From the NCBI RefSeq assembly GCF_000586475.1, contig NZ_BAWJ01000002.1:62001-126000 (forward strand): a stretch of DNA of 64,000 nucleotides, written 5' to 3'. Below the pieces are notes generated by a model. It did no database searches. It saw nothing but the letters and a program-made list of their open reading frames with translations, and had not been told where the DNA came from. Positions 51,323 through 62,001 of this stretch are shown one piece after another. The position numbers and the translations under genes were made by a program. Each line of letters begins with the position of its first letter. Position 1 is the first letter of the stretch. Origin of the DNA: Psychrobacter sp. JCM 18903 (GTDB taxonomy: Bacteria > Pseudomonadota > Gammaproteobacteria > Pseudomonadales > Moraxellaceae).

Positions 51323-52612
51323 ATGATTAAAGCTATCAAAGGGTTCAATGATATTTTGCCTGATCAGTCCGCAAAATGGCTGCATTTAGAAGCGATATTG
51401 GCTGAAGTACTGGGCAGATACGGCTTTGAGCATATTCGCTTGCCAATCGTTGAGCAAACCGATTTGTTTGCGCGTGCCATTGGCGGTGCGACTGATATTG
51501 TCGAAAAAGAGATGTATAGCTTTACCGATAAATCTGAGCCACCAACGCCGTTGGCTCTACGCCCCGAAGGTACGGCAGGTGCAGTACGTGCTGTGATTGA
51601 GCACAACTTACTGCGCGGTGATACGCCAAAGTTATGGTATATCGGCCCGATGTTTCGCTATGAGCGTCCACAAAAAGGTCGTTATCGTCAGTTTCATCAA
51701 ATAGGTGTTGAAAGCTTTGGTAGTGCCTTACCAGACGCTGACGCTGAGCTGATCGCCATGACTCATCTGATGTGGCAAGAGCTGGGTCTAAAAGATGAGA
51801 TGCGTTTAGAGCTAAACAGTCTGGGCGAAATTGATGAGCGTTATGCTTATCGCGAAGCATTGGTCACCTATCTGACCGATAAAAAAGATCAGCTGGATGA
51901 AGACAGCAAACGTCGCTTGACCACCAATCCGCTACGTATTTTAGACAGTAAAGAAGCCAGTACACAAGCCGTGTTGGTAGATGCGCCGAAGCTTGCTGAC
52001 TTTTTAGGTGAAGAAAGCGTGGCGCATTTTGAGCAAGTACAAGCCTATTTAACAGAGCTGGGTATTAATTTTGAGATCAATCCGCACTTAGTACGCGGTC
52101 TTGATTATTACAACAAAACGGTTTTTGAGTGGGTGACCGACAAGCTTGGTAGCCAAGCGACCGTTTGTGCGGGCGGCCGTTATGATGGTTTGATCGGGCA
52201 ACTAAAATCCATCGGTACTCATGGCAATAAGCCAGTAAAATCTGAGCCTGCTGTTGGATTTGCCATGGGGCTTGAGCGTTTATTACTGTTAATGGAAGCG
52301 GTTGCGCCAATTGCTGATGTTCCCGCTTGTGATGTCTTTGTGGTTGCCCATCCAGAGGTTTATAGTGCTGGTATTGGCTATGCTCAACGTCTACGCTATA
52401 GTCGCCCAGACATTCGGGTGAAAATGGCGAGTGCGACGAGCCTAAAAGCGCAAATGAAGAAAGCCGATAAGTCAGGTGCTGCATTGACCGTTATTATTGC
52501 GCAGCAAGAGCTGGATGATAATACCCTCAGCGTTAAAGACATGCAGACGGGCGAACAACAGACGGTTGCGACAGATTGGCTGTCGAGCAAAGAAAATTTT
52601 ATCCGTCAGTAA
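51323..52612 (+). CDS. hisS: histidyl-tRNA synthetase
   Basis: Charges tRNA-His. Class II motifs are visible: [18 protein letters not shown] at the N-terminus, [19 protein letters not shown] (motif 2 region), [51 protein letters not shown] and [16 protein letters not shown] (motif 3). The C-terminal anticodon domain is present. At 429 residues, normal length and intact. AAGGA is upstream of the ATG. Confidence 0.97.
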   Translation: MIKAIKGFNDILPDQSAKWLHLEAILAEVLGRYGFEHIRLPIVEQTDLFARAIGGATDIVEKEMYSFTDKSEPPTPLALRPEGTAGAVRAVIEHNLLRGDTPKLWYIGPMFRYERPQKGRYRQFHQIGVESFGSALPDADAELIAMTHLMWQELGLKDEMRLELNSLGEIDERYAYREALVTYLTDKKDQLDEDSKRRLTTNPLRILDSKEASTQAVLVDAPKLADFLGEESVAHFEQVQAYLTELGINFEINPHLVRGLDYYNKTVFEWVTDKLGSQATVCAGGRYDGLIGQLKSIGTHGNKPVKSEPAVGFAMGLERLLLLMEAVAPIADVPACDVFVVAHPEVYSAGIGYAQRLRYSRPDIRVKMASATSLKAQMKKADKSGAALTVIIAQQELDDNTLSVKDMQTGEQQTVATDWLSSKENFIRQ

Positions 52613-52667
52613 TCGATTGCGGTTTTAGCATTAGCAATTTAATAACACTTTTATCAGGTAAACACAT

Positions 52668-53453
52668 ATGGCTCTGACACCCAATTCGCCGAATGCAGAC
52701 AATTCAATGCAAGCGTTAAAGCAGTATGGCAGCTATATTGTCACTGTGATTTTGTTGGCACTGGCCGCTTATTTTGGTTGGACATATTGGCAGGACAACC
52801 ATGCGCGCGTAGACACCGTTGCAGCAGATCATTACGCAGACATTCAGCGGTTGAATGAAGAAGTCAGTTTGGCCTCACAAAACCCTGATTTGGAAGCAGA
52901 AGCACAAGCAGCACTTGCCCAAAGTCGCACCCAGCTAAACAAAGATATTGATGCGCTAGTCAGCAAGCATGGTGAGTCGGTTTACGCTTGGCAAGCACTG
53001 ATGATTAAAGCGCGTCAGCAAGTAGATAATAATGAATTTGCCGAGGCAAGTGAAACCCTCAAAAAAGCATTGGCTATTGACTTAGGTGATGCAGGCTTAC
53101 AGGCAATTACTCGTTTGCGCTATGCGACAACGTTACTGGCGGCGGGCGATACGGATGCTGCATTAGCAGAAGCCAACAATGATATGCCAAGCTCATTTGA
53201 AGCCAGCCAACAAGAGTTGTTAGGGGATATTTATTTGGCACAAGATAATAAAGACTCAGCGATCAAGTCTTATAATAATGCTTGGGAGTTGTTACGCAAC
53301 CGTCAAGAGACGCGTGCAGTATTGGCATTAAAGATGGAGAGTCTGGGCATCGTACCTGAGCCTATCGACGAACCAGTCAGTCTGATTCAAGAGTCAAGTA
53401 GTGCTGCACAGCCCTTAGTGGAAGAAAATGCTGCTGCCGAGGTTGCGCAATAA
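52668..53453 (+). CDS. yfgM: YfgM-like TPR membrane protein
   Basis: A 261-residue protein with one N-terminal membrane helix (YIVTVILLALAAYFGWTYW, about residues 22-40) and a periplasmic TPR domain (PF09976): WQALMIKARQQVDNNEFAEASETLKKAL and LLGDIYLAQDNKDSAIKSYNNAWELL. YfgM works with SecYEG-associated PpiD in E. coli as part of periplasmic chaperone traffic. Its position between hisS and bamB is conserved. The C-terminal tail is rich in Glu, Ala and Ser. Confidence 0.88.
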   Translation: MALTPNSPNADNSMQALKQYGSYIVTVILLALAAYFGWTYWQDNHARVDTVAADHYADIQRLNEEVSLASQNPDLEAEAQAALAQSRTQLNKDIDALVSKHGESVYAWQALMIKARQQVDNNEFAEASETLKKALAIDLGDAGLQAITRLRYATTLLAAGDTDAALAEANNDMPSSFEASQQELLGDIYLAQDNKDSAIKSYNNAWELLRNRQETRAVLALKMESLGIVPEPIDEPVSLIQESSSAAQPLVEENAAAEVAQ

Positions 53454-53696
53454 TTGTACAGTGACAAGCGCTGTTAACCAATAATAGCGTTTGCGTTCTA
53501 TCTAATGCCTGATAATTGCTAGTCAATAGCGCGTATCTATAACCGTTCTACAAGCTAAGTGGTGCAGTAAAACAATCGCGTCGCATGGACAGCCAGCACT
53601 CATTGAATGTGCTTGGTGAATACTAAGCGCCGATCTGATATTTACTGATAACCAATTTACTAATTAATAATAATTTATTTGTAGTGAGAACTCATA

Positions 53697-54905
53697 ATGA
53701 CTCAATCTATTCGCTCTAGCAAGATATCAAAAGCTAAAACCATCAAATCGACGGTGATGCATGTGGCAGTATTGGCAGTGATGAGCACTGCGGTGATTGG
53801 GTGTAATCGCGGTATTAAACCCGTCGTCAATGATCCAGTCAAGCTGGTACAGATTGCTGAGCCTATCAGTGTGTTGCAACCGGTTTTTAGCACAGATATT
53901 GGCAATAAAAAAGCCAGTAAGAAAGATCCATTAGACTTGCAAGTAGGTTATGTCAATGGACAAATCGTCACTGCATCGCGCGGTGGGGATTTGACCGGTT
54001 TTAACAGTGCAGGCGAACGTTTATGGTCGATCAACGTTGGCGATCAAATCACGGGCGGCGTTGCTTTAGATGCTTTAAGCCAAACAGCGATTATTAGCAC
54101 ACGCGGCGGTCAAGTGATGGCATTTGATAGTGTGACTGGCGCAAAACGCTGGCAGAAGCAGTTATCAGGATCAGTATTGACACCCGCTTTAATTACCAAT
54201 AACCGTGTCATTCTATCAGCGAACGATGGCTTTTTACATGGCTTGTCACTACAGACAGGTCAGTCTGTCTGGCAGTTTGCGACGCAAGTGCCAGCCATCA
54301 GTGTGCGCGGTAGTGCGGCGCCAACATTGTTGGACAGCAAAACGGCATTATTAGCGACTGCTGATGGTCGTTTACATGCGGTGACGACTGATAGTGGTTT
54401 ACCGCAGTGGTCAAGACGTGTTGGCGTTGGCACTGGTAGTAGTGAAGTTGAGCGCATGAGTGATGTCGATGGTACGCCGATCGTCGATAAAAACCAGCTA
54501 TTTGCCATCAGTTATAGTGGTCAGTTATTAGGTATTGATTTGGCTTCGCGTCAAGTCATGTTTGTCAACGAGCTTGCCAGCTTAAAGTCACTTGCTGTAA
54601 ATAACCAGCAAGTGATTGGTACCAGCTTAGAGGGCAAAGTGGTTGCCTATAATCGCAGTAATGGTGAGGTTCTTTGGGAAAGTGAAGAGCTGGCTTATCG
54701 TCATTTAACCAATCCTGTAATGATTGGCAATTATATTGCCGTGGGTGATTTTGACGGCATGGTACACTTATTTGATCCAGCTAGCGGCAAAATCGTTAGC
54801 CGTGTACAAACCAAGGGCGCTTTGAGTAGCTTGCAAGTACAAGGCAGCCGCTTGATGACACAGAGCACATCAGGACAGGTTGCTATTTGGCAATTAGCCC
54901 GCTAA
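53697..54905 (+). CDS. bamB: outer-membrane assembly lipoprotein BamB
   Basis: A scaffold of the BAM complex that inserts beta-barrel proteins. The signal peptide ends in VMSTAVIGC (lipobox). The rest is an eight-bladed PQQ-like propeller with repeats such as FNSAGERLWSINVGDQITGGV, AFDSVTGAKRWQKQLSGSVL, GLSLQTGQSVWQFA, AVTTDSGLPQWSRR and AYNRSNGEVLWESEEL. At 402 residues the length is usual. Lies between yfgM and der, a conserved order. Confidence 0.95.
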   Translation: MTQSIRSSKISKAKTIKSTVMHVAVLAVMSTAVIGCNRGIKPVVNDPVKLVQIAEPISVLQPVFSTDIGNKKASKKDPLDLQVGYVNGQIVTASRGGDLTGFNSAGERLWSINVGDQITGGVALDALSQTAIISTRGGQVMAFDSVTGAKRWQKQLSGSVLTPALITNNRVILSANDGFLHGLSLQTGQSVWQFATQVPAISVRGSAAPTLLDSKTALLATADGRLHAVTTDSGLPQWSRRVGVGTGSSEVERMSDVDGTPIVDKNQLFAISYSGQLLGIDLASRQVMFVNELASLKSLAVNNQQVIGTSLEGKVVAYNRSNGEVLWESEELAYRHLTNPVMIGNYIAVGDFDGMVHLFDPASGKIVSRVQTKGALSSLQVQGSRLMTQSTSGQVAIWQLAR

Positions 54906-55286
54906 GCTTTTTATCGGTTAATGCTTACTTAGATAGTATGTTTGATATTATCGTTAAGCCAACTGGTTGATTGCAATTTTAGAGAACACAAACGCTGCTT
55001 CGTCAGCGTTTAGTGCCTTGTGTAAATTGCTTGTTTAAATACAGGCTTTCGCGTACTCTATGCGACCGATGCGCCGTAGGTGTTATCCATATATATTATT
55101 TATTTATCATTTAGTCATCCTATGTACCACTTGCTAATTGTAAAATAGCTGACTATTATTTTTGCTATTGTTTTATCATTCATTTTAATTTGCGGTCAAG
55201 AGCAGCTTATTCACGACTACTGTTATATCACTGGTTATAAGAATAACTGTACTGCCCGCCATTGTGCCTTTCACTGAGAGTAACCC
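54906..55286. other. spacer between bamB and der with one hairpin
   Basis: About 380 bases with no gene. It contains an 8-bp stem AAACGCTG/CAGCGTTT (54990-55011) with loop CTTCGT but no T-run, so it is at best a weak terminator or an RNA structure. The remainder is AT-rich and probably carries the der promoter. Confidence 0.45.
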
Positions 55287-56728
55287 ATGAGTATCAAGCC
55301 TGTGGTCGCCTTAATTGGTCGTCCAAACGTCGGTAAATCTACCTTATTTAATCAGTTCACAAAAAGTCGGCAGGCATTGGTTGCTGATTTGTCAGGACTG
55401 ACTCGTGACCGTCAGTACGGTGATGCGACCTATGAAGACAAATCTTTTATCGTTGTCGACACTGGTGGTATTGGTGAGGCGGATGACGGTAGCGGCAACA
55501 TTGATGACTATATGTCTGAGCAATCGCATACAGCGATTCATGAAGCAGACATCATCGTATTTGTGGTGGATGCTCGTGCTGGTATGATCGGCGCAGATGC
55601 GGAGATTGGTAAGTTTTTGCACACACTTGGCAAACCAGTCTATGTGGTTGCAATAAAGTCGATGGTGCTCACGACGCTGCTCCTGCCGAGTTTTATGCAT
55701 TAGGATTGGGTGAGCCATATCCGATGGCAGCAAGTCATGGTCGCGGTGTCGGTAATTTGCTTGAAATATTGACGGCTGATATGCCTGAGCAAGAGAATGT
55801 CGTAGAGCCAAAAGGTTTGAAGTTAGCGATCATAGGTCGTCCAAACGTTGGTAAATCGACGCTAGTCAATCGTCTATTGGGTGAAGACCGAGTAGTGGTT
55901 TTTGATATGCCCGGTACCACGCGTGACAGTATTTATATTCCTTATACACGTGAGGGTAAGGACTACGTCTTAATCGATACCGCTGGTGTACGCCGCCGCG
56001 GCAGAATTGATGAAAAAGTAGAGAAGTTCTCGGTCATTAAAACCCTGCAAGCAATCGAAGATTCTAACGTAACCGTTATTGTTATTGATGCGCATGAAGG
56101 TATCGTTGATCAAGACTTGCATATGATTGGCTATGCGCTTGATGCGGGTCGTGCTTTAGTTGTTGCGATTAATAAGTGGGATGGTCTGACAGCTGATCAG
56201 AAAAATTATATCAAGATTGAGATGGATCGCCGCTTTAACTTTATCCCTTATGTAAAAGTGCATCTAATCTCAGCACTACATGGTACGGGTGTGGGTAATC
56301 TATACCCATCTATCTTGCGTGCTTATAAATCTTCGATGTTTGAAGTGTCAACCAATCGTTTGACTCAGATTCTGCAAGATGCGGTGACAGCCAATCCACC
56401 ACCAACGGTTGCTGGTCGCCGTATTAAACTGCGCTTCGCTCACATCGGTGGCCACAATCCGCCCGTGATTGTCATTCATGGTAACCAAACCAGCGCGCTA
56501 CCTAAGAGCTATCAGCGTTATCTTGAAAACCAATTCCGTCAAGTATTTAAGCTCGAAGGCACGCCGCTCAACGTTGTTCTTAAACAAAATGACAACCCAT
56601 ATGCCAACAAGAGCGATACGCCAACCAAAGCGAAGACGCAACAGTTGCGCCAACGCGAGCGTAATCGGGCACAGAAATTTACTACCAAAGATAAGCAGAA
56701 ATTCACCAATAAAGATAAAAAGCGTTAA
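55287..56728 (+). CDS. der: ribosome assembly GTPase Der (EngA), frameshifted
   Basis: A double GTPase for 50S subunit maturation. First G domain: [25 protein letters not shown] and, once one A is restored at 55652-55653, [13 protein letters not shown] (the NKxD motif). Second: [44 protein letters not shown] and VAINKWDGL. The C-terminal KH-like domain is followed by a basic tail. Joined length about 480 residues, normal. Because der is essential and the break falls inside the invariant NKxD motif, a sequence error is much more likely than a real mutation. Confidence 0.95.
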
Positions 56729-56812
56729 TTTAGCAAAATGATGATGGTCTTTATATTGTTGTAGTAAATAAAGACTGTTTTATTCTATTGTTCATGCTTC
56801 TCTGTAATGCGC

Positions 56813-56847
56813 TATATCATGATGATTATATCGGTCATCATGATATA
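56813..56847. repeat. perfect 13-bp inverted repeat between der and sensor kinase
   Basis: TATATCATGATGA (56813-56825) and TCATCATGATATA (56835-56847) around a 9-base spacer. There is no T-run after it. It may be an operator, a transcript end or an mRNA stabiliser. It is about 100 bases upstream of the kinase start. Confidence 0.6.
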
Positions 56848-56948
56848 TTAATACGTTGTTAAGTTTTATTAACATGTGATATTTCCCTCACTACTCCTAC
56901 AAAATACCTGTACTATAATCAAAAGTTTTCTTAACTCAGTTAAGTAAT

Positions 56949-58885
56949 ATGAACAACCGTCCCTCTCAAACCATCTCTACGCTTATTTGGCGTTCTGTCG
57001 TACAAGCCATTATTTTGGCTGTGTTGGCAGGCTTCTTGATGTCTATCGTTTATGGTTTTTTATACCACTATAAAGAAAAGCGTCAGCATATCCAGCAATT
57101 GGCTACCATGTTGACCACCAGCGCATCGACAGCCGATGGTGCTGATATCGTGGCTGAGCAAGTGAGATTCTTGTTAGAAAGTGAACCCAGCATTAGAAGT
57201 ATTTTATTTTATTCAACACCCAAACCTATTGATGAAGTTAATCAATCCAGAGATGATTGGAAGAATGCTTTATTTGCAGATACTGTCAGCTTCAATTATC
57301 CCGTTACCAGTGACGATATCGGTGATGATAGCGCGCTAGATACGTTAAACAGCAGTCAGCAATCGTCTACGACTTTATCAAATGGTGGGCAAGAATCGTC
57401 AGCGTCTAGTGAGGCCAATAAAAATAGCGCGTTAGTTGGATATATTAATCTCACTTTAGATGTGAACACCCTGCGTTCACATTGGTTTCGAAGCAATATA
57501 TTGCTATGGCTTATTACCACGATATTGACGGTACTTTGGGTATTGTACATTCTGCGCAAACTCAAATGGCCAATCAGAGATATTGAAGCTTTGAAAGAAG
57601 TCTGTCACATCGTTGTGAAAAACCCAGAGCTTGAGCAGTTACCAGTGATTCCACAGCTTTTTGAATTTCAGGAACTGGTGCAAATCAAGCAAACTTTGGC
57701 TGTATTGTTTGATCGTTTACAGAAAGTCCAACAAGATTATGAGGCGCTTGCGATTTTTGAGCAGCAATTACACAACAAAGACGTAGCCCTCGATGTGCAG
57801 CTGCATAACTTTCAAAGCATGATCACCCATGAGCTGAAAACTTCGCTAAACGCTATCGTAGGCGGTTTACAGCTGTTAGATTACGATACCCTCAATAGAG
57901 AACAAAAAGATGCGGTTGAAATTATCAGTGACGGTAGTGATAAATTGGTGTCGTCGCTTGATCATATTATCCAGTTGAATCAAATACAAAAAGGTCAGAT
58001 GAGTATTAATTGTATTGCATTCAATCCACTGCAGTTAATCGCTGATCTGTTGGCAGAATATGAGCCTATTGCTCGGCAAAAAAGGCTAGAGTTGATTAGC
58101 CGTATTCATCATATAGACTATGGTCTGGAAGGGGATGCGGAAAAAATAAAAAAATATTATCGATATTACTGAGCAATGCGATTAAGTTTACTCCAGCGGG
58201 GCAGGTGACTATTACGTCGCAATTGACCCATTTTGATAAAAGCAATCGTTGGCAAATCAGTGTGAAAGACACAGGTATTGGTATCGATAGTACTCATATC
58301 GATGATATTTTTAATCCGTTTTTCCAAGTAGATTCATCACAAACTCGCCAATACGAAGGTTCAGGTGTCGGTTTGCCAGTCGTCAAGCAAATGGCTCAGC
58401 TGATGGGCGCTACTATAGAGGTAGATAGCACGTTAGGGTCAGGTACCCAATTCATGCTGACCATATCGATGACCAATAAACAGCAGTCTCGGCAGCAGCA
58501 TTTATTGGCTGGATTGACTATTATTTACTATTATTATCATGAAGTCGGGTTTTTAGCGAAAGAGCTAGAGCGTTTAGGCGCGACGGTCATTTATCGTCAG
58601 CATGAAGCACTGGTTATAGAGGAGATGAGTATAAGACAGGTGAATATGGTGATGTTTGCGGAAGATATTTTTCCAAGTAAAGCTGAGTCGTTAGCCAAGC
58701 GTATTCGTCAATTTGAAAGTGAACATCGGGCTTTATTGGTATATTGGTATCCACCACATCGAGCGAAGCAGTTAGATAGCTTTGAGCATGGTTTAAAAGC
58801 AGCTGGTGTCGATTACTGTTATAGCGCCACTTATAAAGATAAAGCATTAAGCGACTTGCTTAAGCGCTGGTTGGTATGGACGTAA
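56949..58885 (+). CDS. GacS/BarA-like sensor histidine kinase, frameshifted
   Basis: A membrane sensor kinase, about 645 residues when joined. Two membrane helices (AIILAVLAGFLMSIVYGFLY and ILLWLITTILTVLWVLYIL) flank a periplasmic region with a Ser-rich stretch. Then a coiled coil, a HisKA site SMITHELKTSLNAIVGGLQLL with the phospho-His, and an ATPase domain SNAIKFTPAG, DTGIGI, GSGVGLPVVKQM and GSGTQFML. The run of seven As at 58148-58154 lacks one A; restoring it reads KIKKILSILLSNAIKF. The last 120 residues look like a receiver domain without its acidic pocket (IIYYYYHE instead of DD). No HPt domain. Ligand unknown. Confidence 0.82.
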
Positions 58886-59121
58886 TAGGTCAAAGTATTT
58901 GTCACGCTTACCGCCCTAACCTCGTTTAATGTAATCCGTTGCCTCTCATTTACTGTAAATAGTGTCGAACATCGTATTTTCGACAAGGGTGCTTGCTTTT
59001 AATCTGAAAAGTATGATGAACGAGAGCAAACCTACTGATTCTAGTAAATCAGTGTTTATCACAGTTTTATGAGAACACTACTTAATAGCAATAATAAAAT
59101 CTGTGCGGTGAATGAGGACAT

Positions 59122-59153
59122 AAAAAGACGCCCCGTTTTGAGGCGTCTTTTTT
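59122..59153. terminator. bidirectional terminator between sensor kinase and dacC
   Basis: AAAAAGACGCC pairs with GGCGTCTTTTT around a short loop, with T runs at both ends. It serves the kinase gene (plus) and the carboxypeptidase gene (minus). The rest of the 58886-59193 spacer shows nothing else. Confidence 0.93.
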
Positions 59154-59193
59154 GTCAGTAATGTTCTTGAGAAATAGCTTCTACTAATATTCT

Positions 59194-60360
59194 CTAAAAC
59201 AGATTTTGTGCCCAACGTACGACACGCTGCCAAGTGCGGCTCATAAAGCCTGATTGCTCGATATCACTGGTCGCTATAATAGGCACTGAAGCCACCGCTT
59301 TACCATCAATAACCGCCATCATTTTGCCAATTTCTTGACCTTTTTTGATGGGTGCTTCTAGGCTCTCAGGAATATCTACCACAGTCGTGATTTTATTTTT
59401 TTGCGTTTTGCTGGTTAGAATTTGCAAATTATCCGCAGTGACTAGCTCAACTTCATCAGCTTCACCGAACCAGACTGGAACTTTGCTGACGAATTGTCCG
59501 GCAGGTGCTTTGGTGACAGTAGTGAAGTGGCCAAAGCCCCAGTTGAGCAGCTCACGTGATTGATCGGCACGTGCTTGCTGGCTCTCTGTTCCCATAATCA
59601 CAGAAATCAAGCGCATGCCATCACGATTGCTTGAAGCCGCTAAGCAATAGCCTGCGGCATCAGTGTGGCCAGTTTTTAAACCATCGACGGTAGGATCGGT
59701 TGCAAGTAGAGCATTACGGTTACCTTGAGTAATGCCGTTATAGGTGAACTCTTTTTCTGCATAAATACCATAATAGTCGCCGCTATTCTTGATAATAGCG
59801 CGTGACAATTTGGCCAAATCTAGTGCTGATGCCTCATGCCCTTCGTCAGGCATACCAGTAGAATTGACGAAATGGGTATTTTTCATACCAAGCTTTTCTG
59901 CTTGCTCATTCATCAAGATAGCAAATGAGGCTTCGCTACCAGCGATATGCTCTGCCATAGCTTTTGAAGCGTCATTACCTGATTGAATGATAATACCGCG
60001 TAGCATGTCGATAACGCTCGCAGATTTATTTACCGGCACATACATGCAAGACTGGCTGCTACTACCACGACACCAAGCATTTGGACTCATTATGACTTGG
60101 TCATCTTCTTTGAGGTCGCCTGATGCTAAGCGCTGCTCAATGATGTAACTGGTCATCATTTTTGTCAAAGACGCTGGCGGTAGCGACTCATTGGCGTTCT
60201 TTTGTGCCAAAATCTCACCAGTATTATAATCCATCAATACATAGGCGGTATTATCCATCTCAGGCGGCTGGATGGCTGCGTTTGCCATCACTGCACTCAT
60301 AGAGATACTCACACCGACTACCAGCTGCACCAGCTGATTTTTTACACGCTTTACTGTCAT
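59194..60360 (-). CDS. dacC: D-alanyl-D-alanine carboxypeptidase, PBP5/6 family
   Basis: Periplasmic, membrane-associated penicillin-binding protein that trims the terminal D-Ala of peptidoglycan stem peptides. Signal peptide VVGVSISMSAVMANA; catalytic SLTK (SxxK, about residue 64), SGN (about 126) and KTG (about 230), the three serine-peptidase motifs. A C-terminal beta domain (VPVWFGEADEVELVT) and an amphipathic end helix (MSRTWQRVVRWAQNLF) that anchors it to the membrane. At 388 residues the size is typical. The symbol dacA would be equally acceptable. Two extra Cys (CRGSSSQSC) near residue 100 could form a disulfide. Confidence 0.93.
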   Translation of the reverse strand: MTVKRVKNQLVQLVVGVSISMSAVMANAAIQPPEMDNTAYVLMDYNTGEILAQKNANESLPPASLTKMMTSYIIEQRLASGDLKEDDQVIMSPNAWCRGSSSQSCMYVPVNKSASVIDMLRGIIIQSGNDASKAMAEHIAGSEASFAILMNEQAEKLGMKNTHFVNSTGMPDEGHEASALDLAKLSRAIIKNSGDYYGIYAEKEFTYNGITQGNRNALLATDPTVDGLKTGHTDAAGYCLAASSNRDGMRLISVIMGTESQQARADQSRELLNWGFGHFTTVTKAPAGQFVSKVPVWFGEADEVELVTADNLQILTSKTQKNKITTVVDIPESLEAPIKKGQEIGKMMAVIDGKAVASVPIIATSDIEQSGFMSRTWQRVVRWAQNLF

Positions 60361-60936
60361 ATATCGTTACACCGCATCATGAAACCAAATGTATCTACCG
60401 CTTGTACCTTGCACTAAATCTTATGCAACATTTTAAGTAGCCTGTCTTAAACATTCTGTTTAAAAACAATGTATTAATAAGAGTGGTGATGGCTGAGCGA
60501 CAGACATAAAATTAACGCCTTATCTTAGCAAAATGCCAACCGATGGGGAATCGATAAATGCAAAAAAAGACCCGATTAAAAAGAAAGAGTGGTAAGAAGT
60601 AAACGTTTGCTCAGACTAAGACTGCCACAATGTCTCGAATAGAAATAATTCGACTGTCATAAAAAAGCTTACGGTCATCCTGTTGGTATAAACAGAATTA
60701 TCGTAAGCTTTTTTGTTACTTATAAGCCTGATGAACAAGCTTATAAGTTGTCGCTAAATGGCCCATAATCAGCGTTCCAAGACAGATAATGCCATGATTT
60801 ATTGTCATTAATTATAGCTGACTTTATCAATTTAGAATCAATGCTGGGGCATAGCTATTGTAGGGGAGACGATAGGATGTATGATAAGTAAGCCAATTAT
60901 AATGTTGTAATTGTTGAGCTTAATTATGATATTCCA
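60361..60936. other. spacer upstream of dacC
   Basis: About 575 bases without a credible gene. It contains a terminator-like hairpin at 60661-60713. The dacC promoter should lie in the 60361-60500 part. No RNA gene seen. Confidence 0.4.
60661..60713. terminator. terminator-like hairpin
   Basis: AAAAAAGCTTACG (60661-60673) pairs with CGTAAGCTTTTTT, and the intervening loop contains a second small stem CTGTT/AACAG. A and T runs flank both sides. Most likely ends the transcript of the minus-strand gene at 60937, though it is 220 bases away. Confidence 0.65.
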
Positions 60937-61374
60937 CTACTGGTATTCAGCATTTGCCAAATCTTCGCATAGAGCTTTGTTGTCTTGTTTAGAGAAGCCC
61001 ATTGTCCAGCTACGAATGCCTTGTAATATCTGGCGATAATCTTGCTGAGTGGATAGATATTGAATCGCAGCTTTTGGATCTTCTAAAGACGGCATCAACT
61101 CGTGAAGCTGCACGTTATAAGATTTATAAAAGCGCTGTTTTTGTTTGCCATTGAGCATCGGTGGACATATCTCTGATAGCACTTGCATGACCGCAATTTC
61201 ATGTTTGGTAACATTGATGCCAGACATATCTAGAGGTATGGTTGTAGCAGAATTATTCGCCGCAAAGGATGCTTGAGACAGCATGGCAACAGACGTTACC
61301 AGTCCTGCAAGACTAATTTTGGACGCCGTCTTCGCTATCACAGAAGCTATAGATAATATCGATTGATTTTTCAT
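60937..61374 (-). CDS. small secreted protein of unknown function
   Basis: A 145-residue protein with a signal peptide (VIAKTASKISLAGLVTSVAMLSQASFA, cleavage probably after AFA-A). The mature part is about 100 residues, mostly helical, with two Cys (VLSEICPPML and KALCEDLANAEYQ) that may form a disulfide. It is not a family I recognise with confidence; I believe similar proteins occur in Moraxella and Psychrobacter. It stands alone, transcribed toward dacC, with no partner gene. Periplasmic location is expected. Confidence 0.6.
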   Translation of the reverse strand: MKNQSILSIASVIAKTASKISLAGLVTSVAMLSQASFAANNSATTIPLDMSGINVTKHEIAVMQVLSEICPPMLNGKQKQRFYKSYNVQLHELMPSLEDPKAAIQYLSTQQDYRQILQGIRSWTMGFSKQDNKALCEDLANAEYQ

Positions 61375-62001
61375 GCAGTATTACACTCGCTTATCTTTAT
61401 TTAATGGTGATATGTTAATGGGTAAAAAAACAAAAGTCACATAAAATATTGATTTATGTGTAGATATCTTGTGAGCCAAAGCTCTTTTTTAGCAACATAT
61501 CAGCAGCATAGACTCATAAGTTACGTCAGCATAAAAATATAAGTTTGTATTGTTGTAAGGTGTTGCCTATTGTAACGTCACGCCAAGTTTTTTTGCTGTT
61601 ATTGATGCAGATATCATAGAGATAAAATTATAAATTGGATAGATTCTGCGCAAAGACTGGGTTCGTGTCAGCGTATTATTAGGGTATAATCGCCCAAAAT
61701 TATGGTGGCATCCACGTTTTGCTATATCAGTTTTTCCATATCCATGCTGTGATATAACACAGTGTTATTTTATTTGATAGCAGTATGGCTTTTTTAACTT
61801 TGATAGTAAATTCAGCTATCATTTGACGCTCGCTAAATGCTTTTTATAAATACTATTTATGCAGAAAAAGCCAATGTGAATGCAAGCATCAAAAGTATCG
61901 TTAAAGAATCTAACCTCCATTTTCGGGTCTGATTATAGCAATTTTATGCGGCTAAAGTTCATAAGTGGACAGGCGGTCATTAATGAGTATATTGAGTGAA
62001 A
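61375..62001. other. long spacer upstream of surE
   Basis: About 625 AT-rich bases between the divergent secreted-protein gene and surE. It contains TATAAT at 61685-61690 preceded by TTATTAGGG, a plausible -10 box for surE, but the -35 is weak. No tRNA or repeat was recognised. Confidence 0.4.

Noticed and set aside
52077-52484. A 135-codon open frame antisense to hisS
   Set aside because: It has no start signal and odd composition (rich in His, Gln, Arg). hisS on the other strand is certain.
61640-61700. Possible tRNA because of GGTTCG-like sequence
   Set aside because: No acceptor, D or anticodon stem could be drawn around it.
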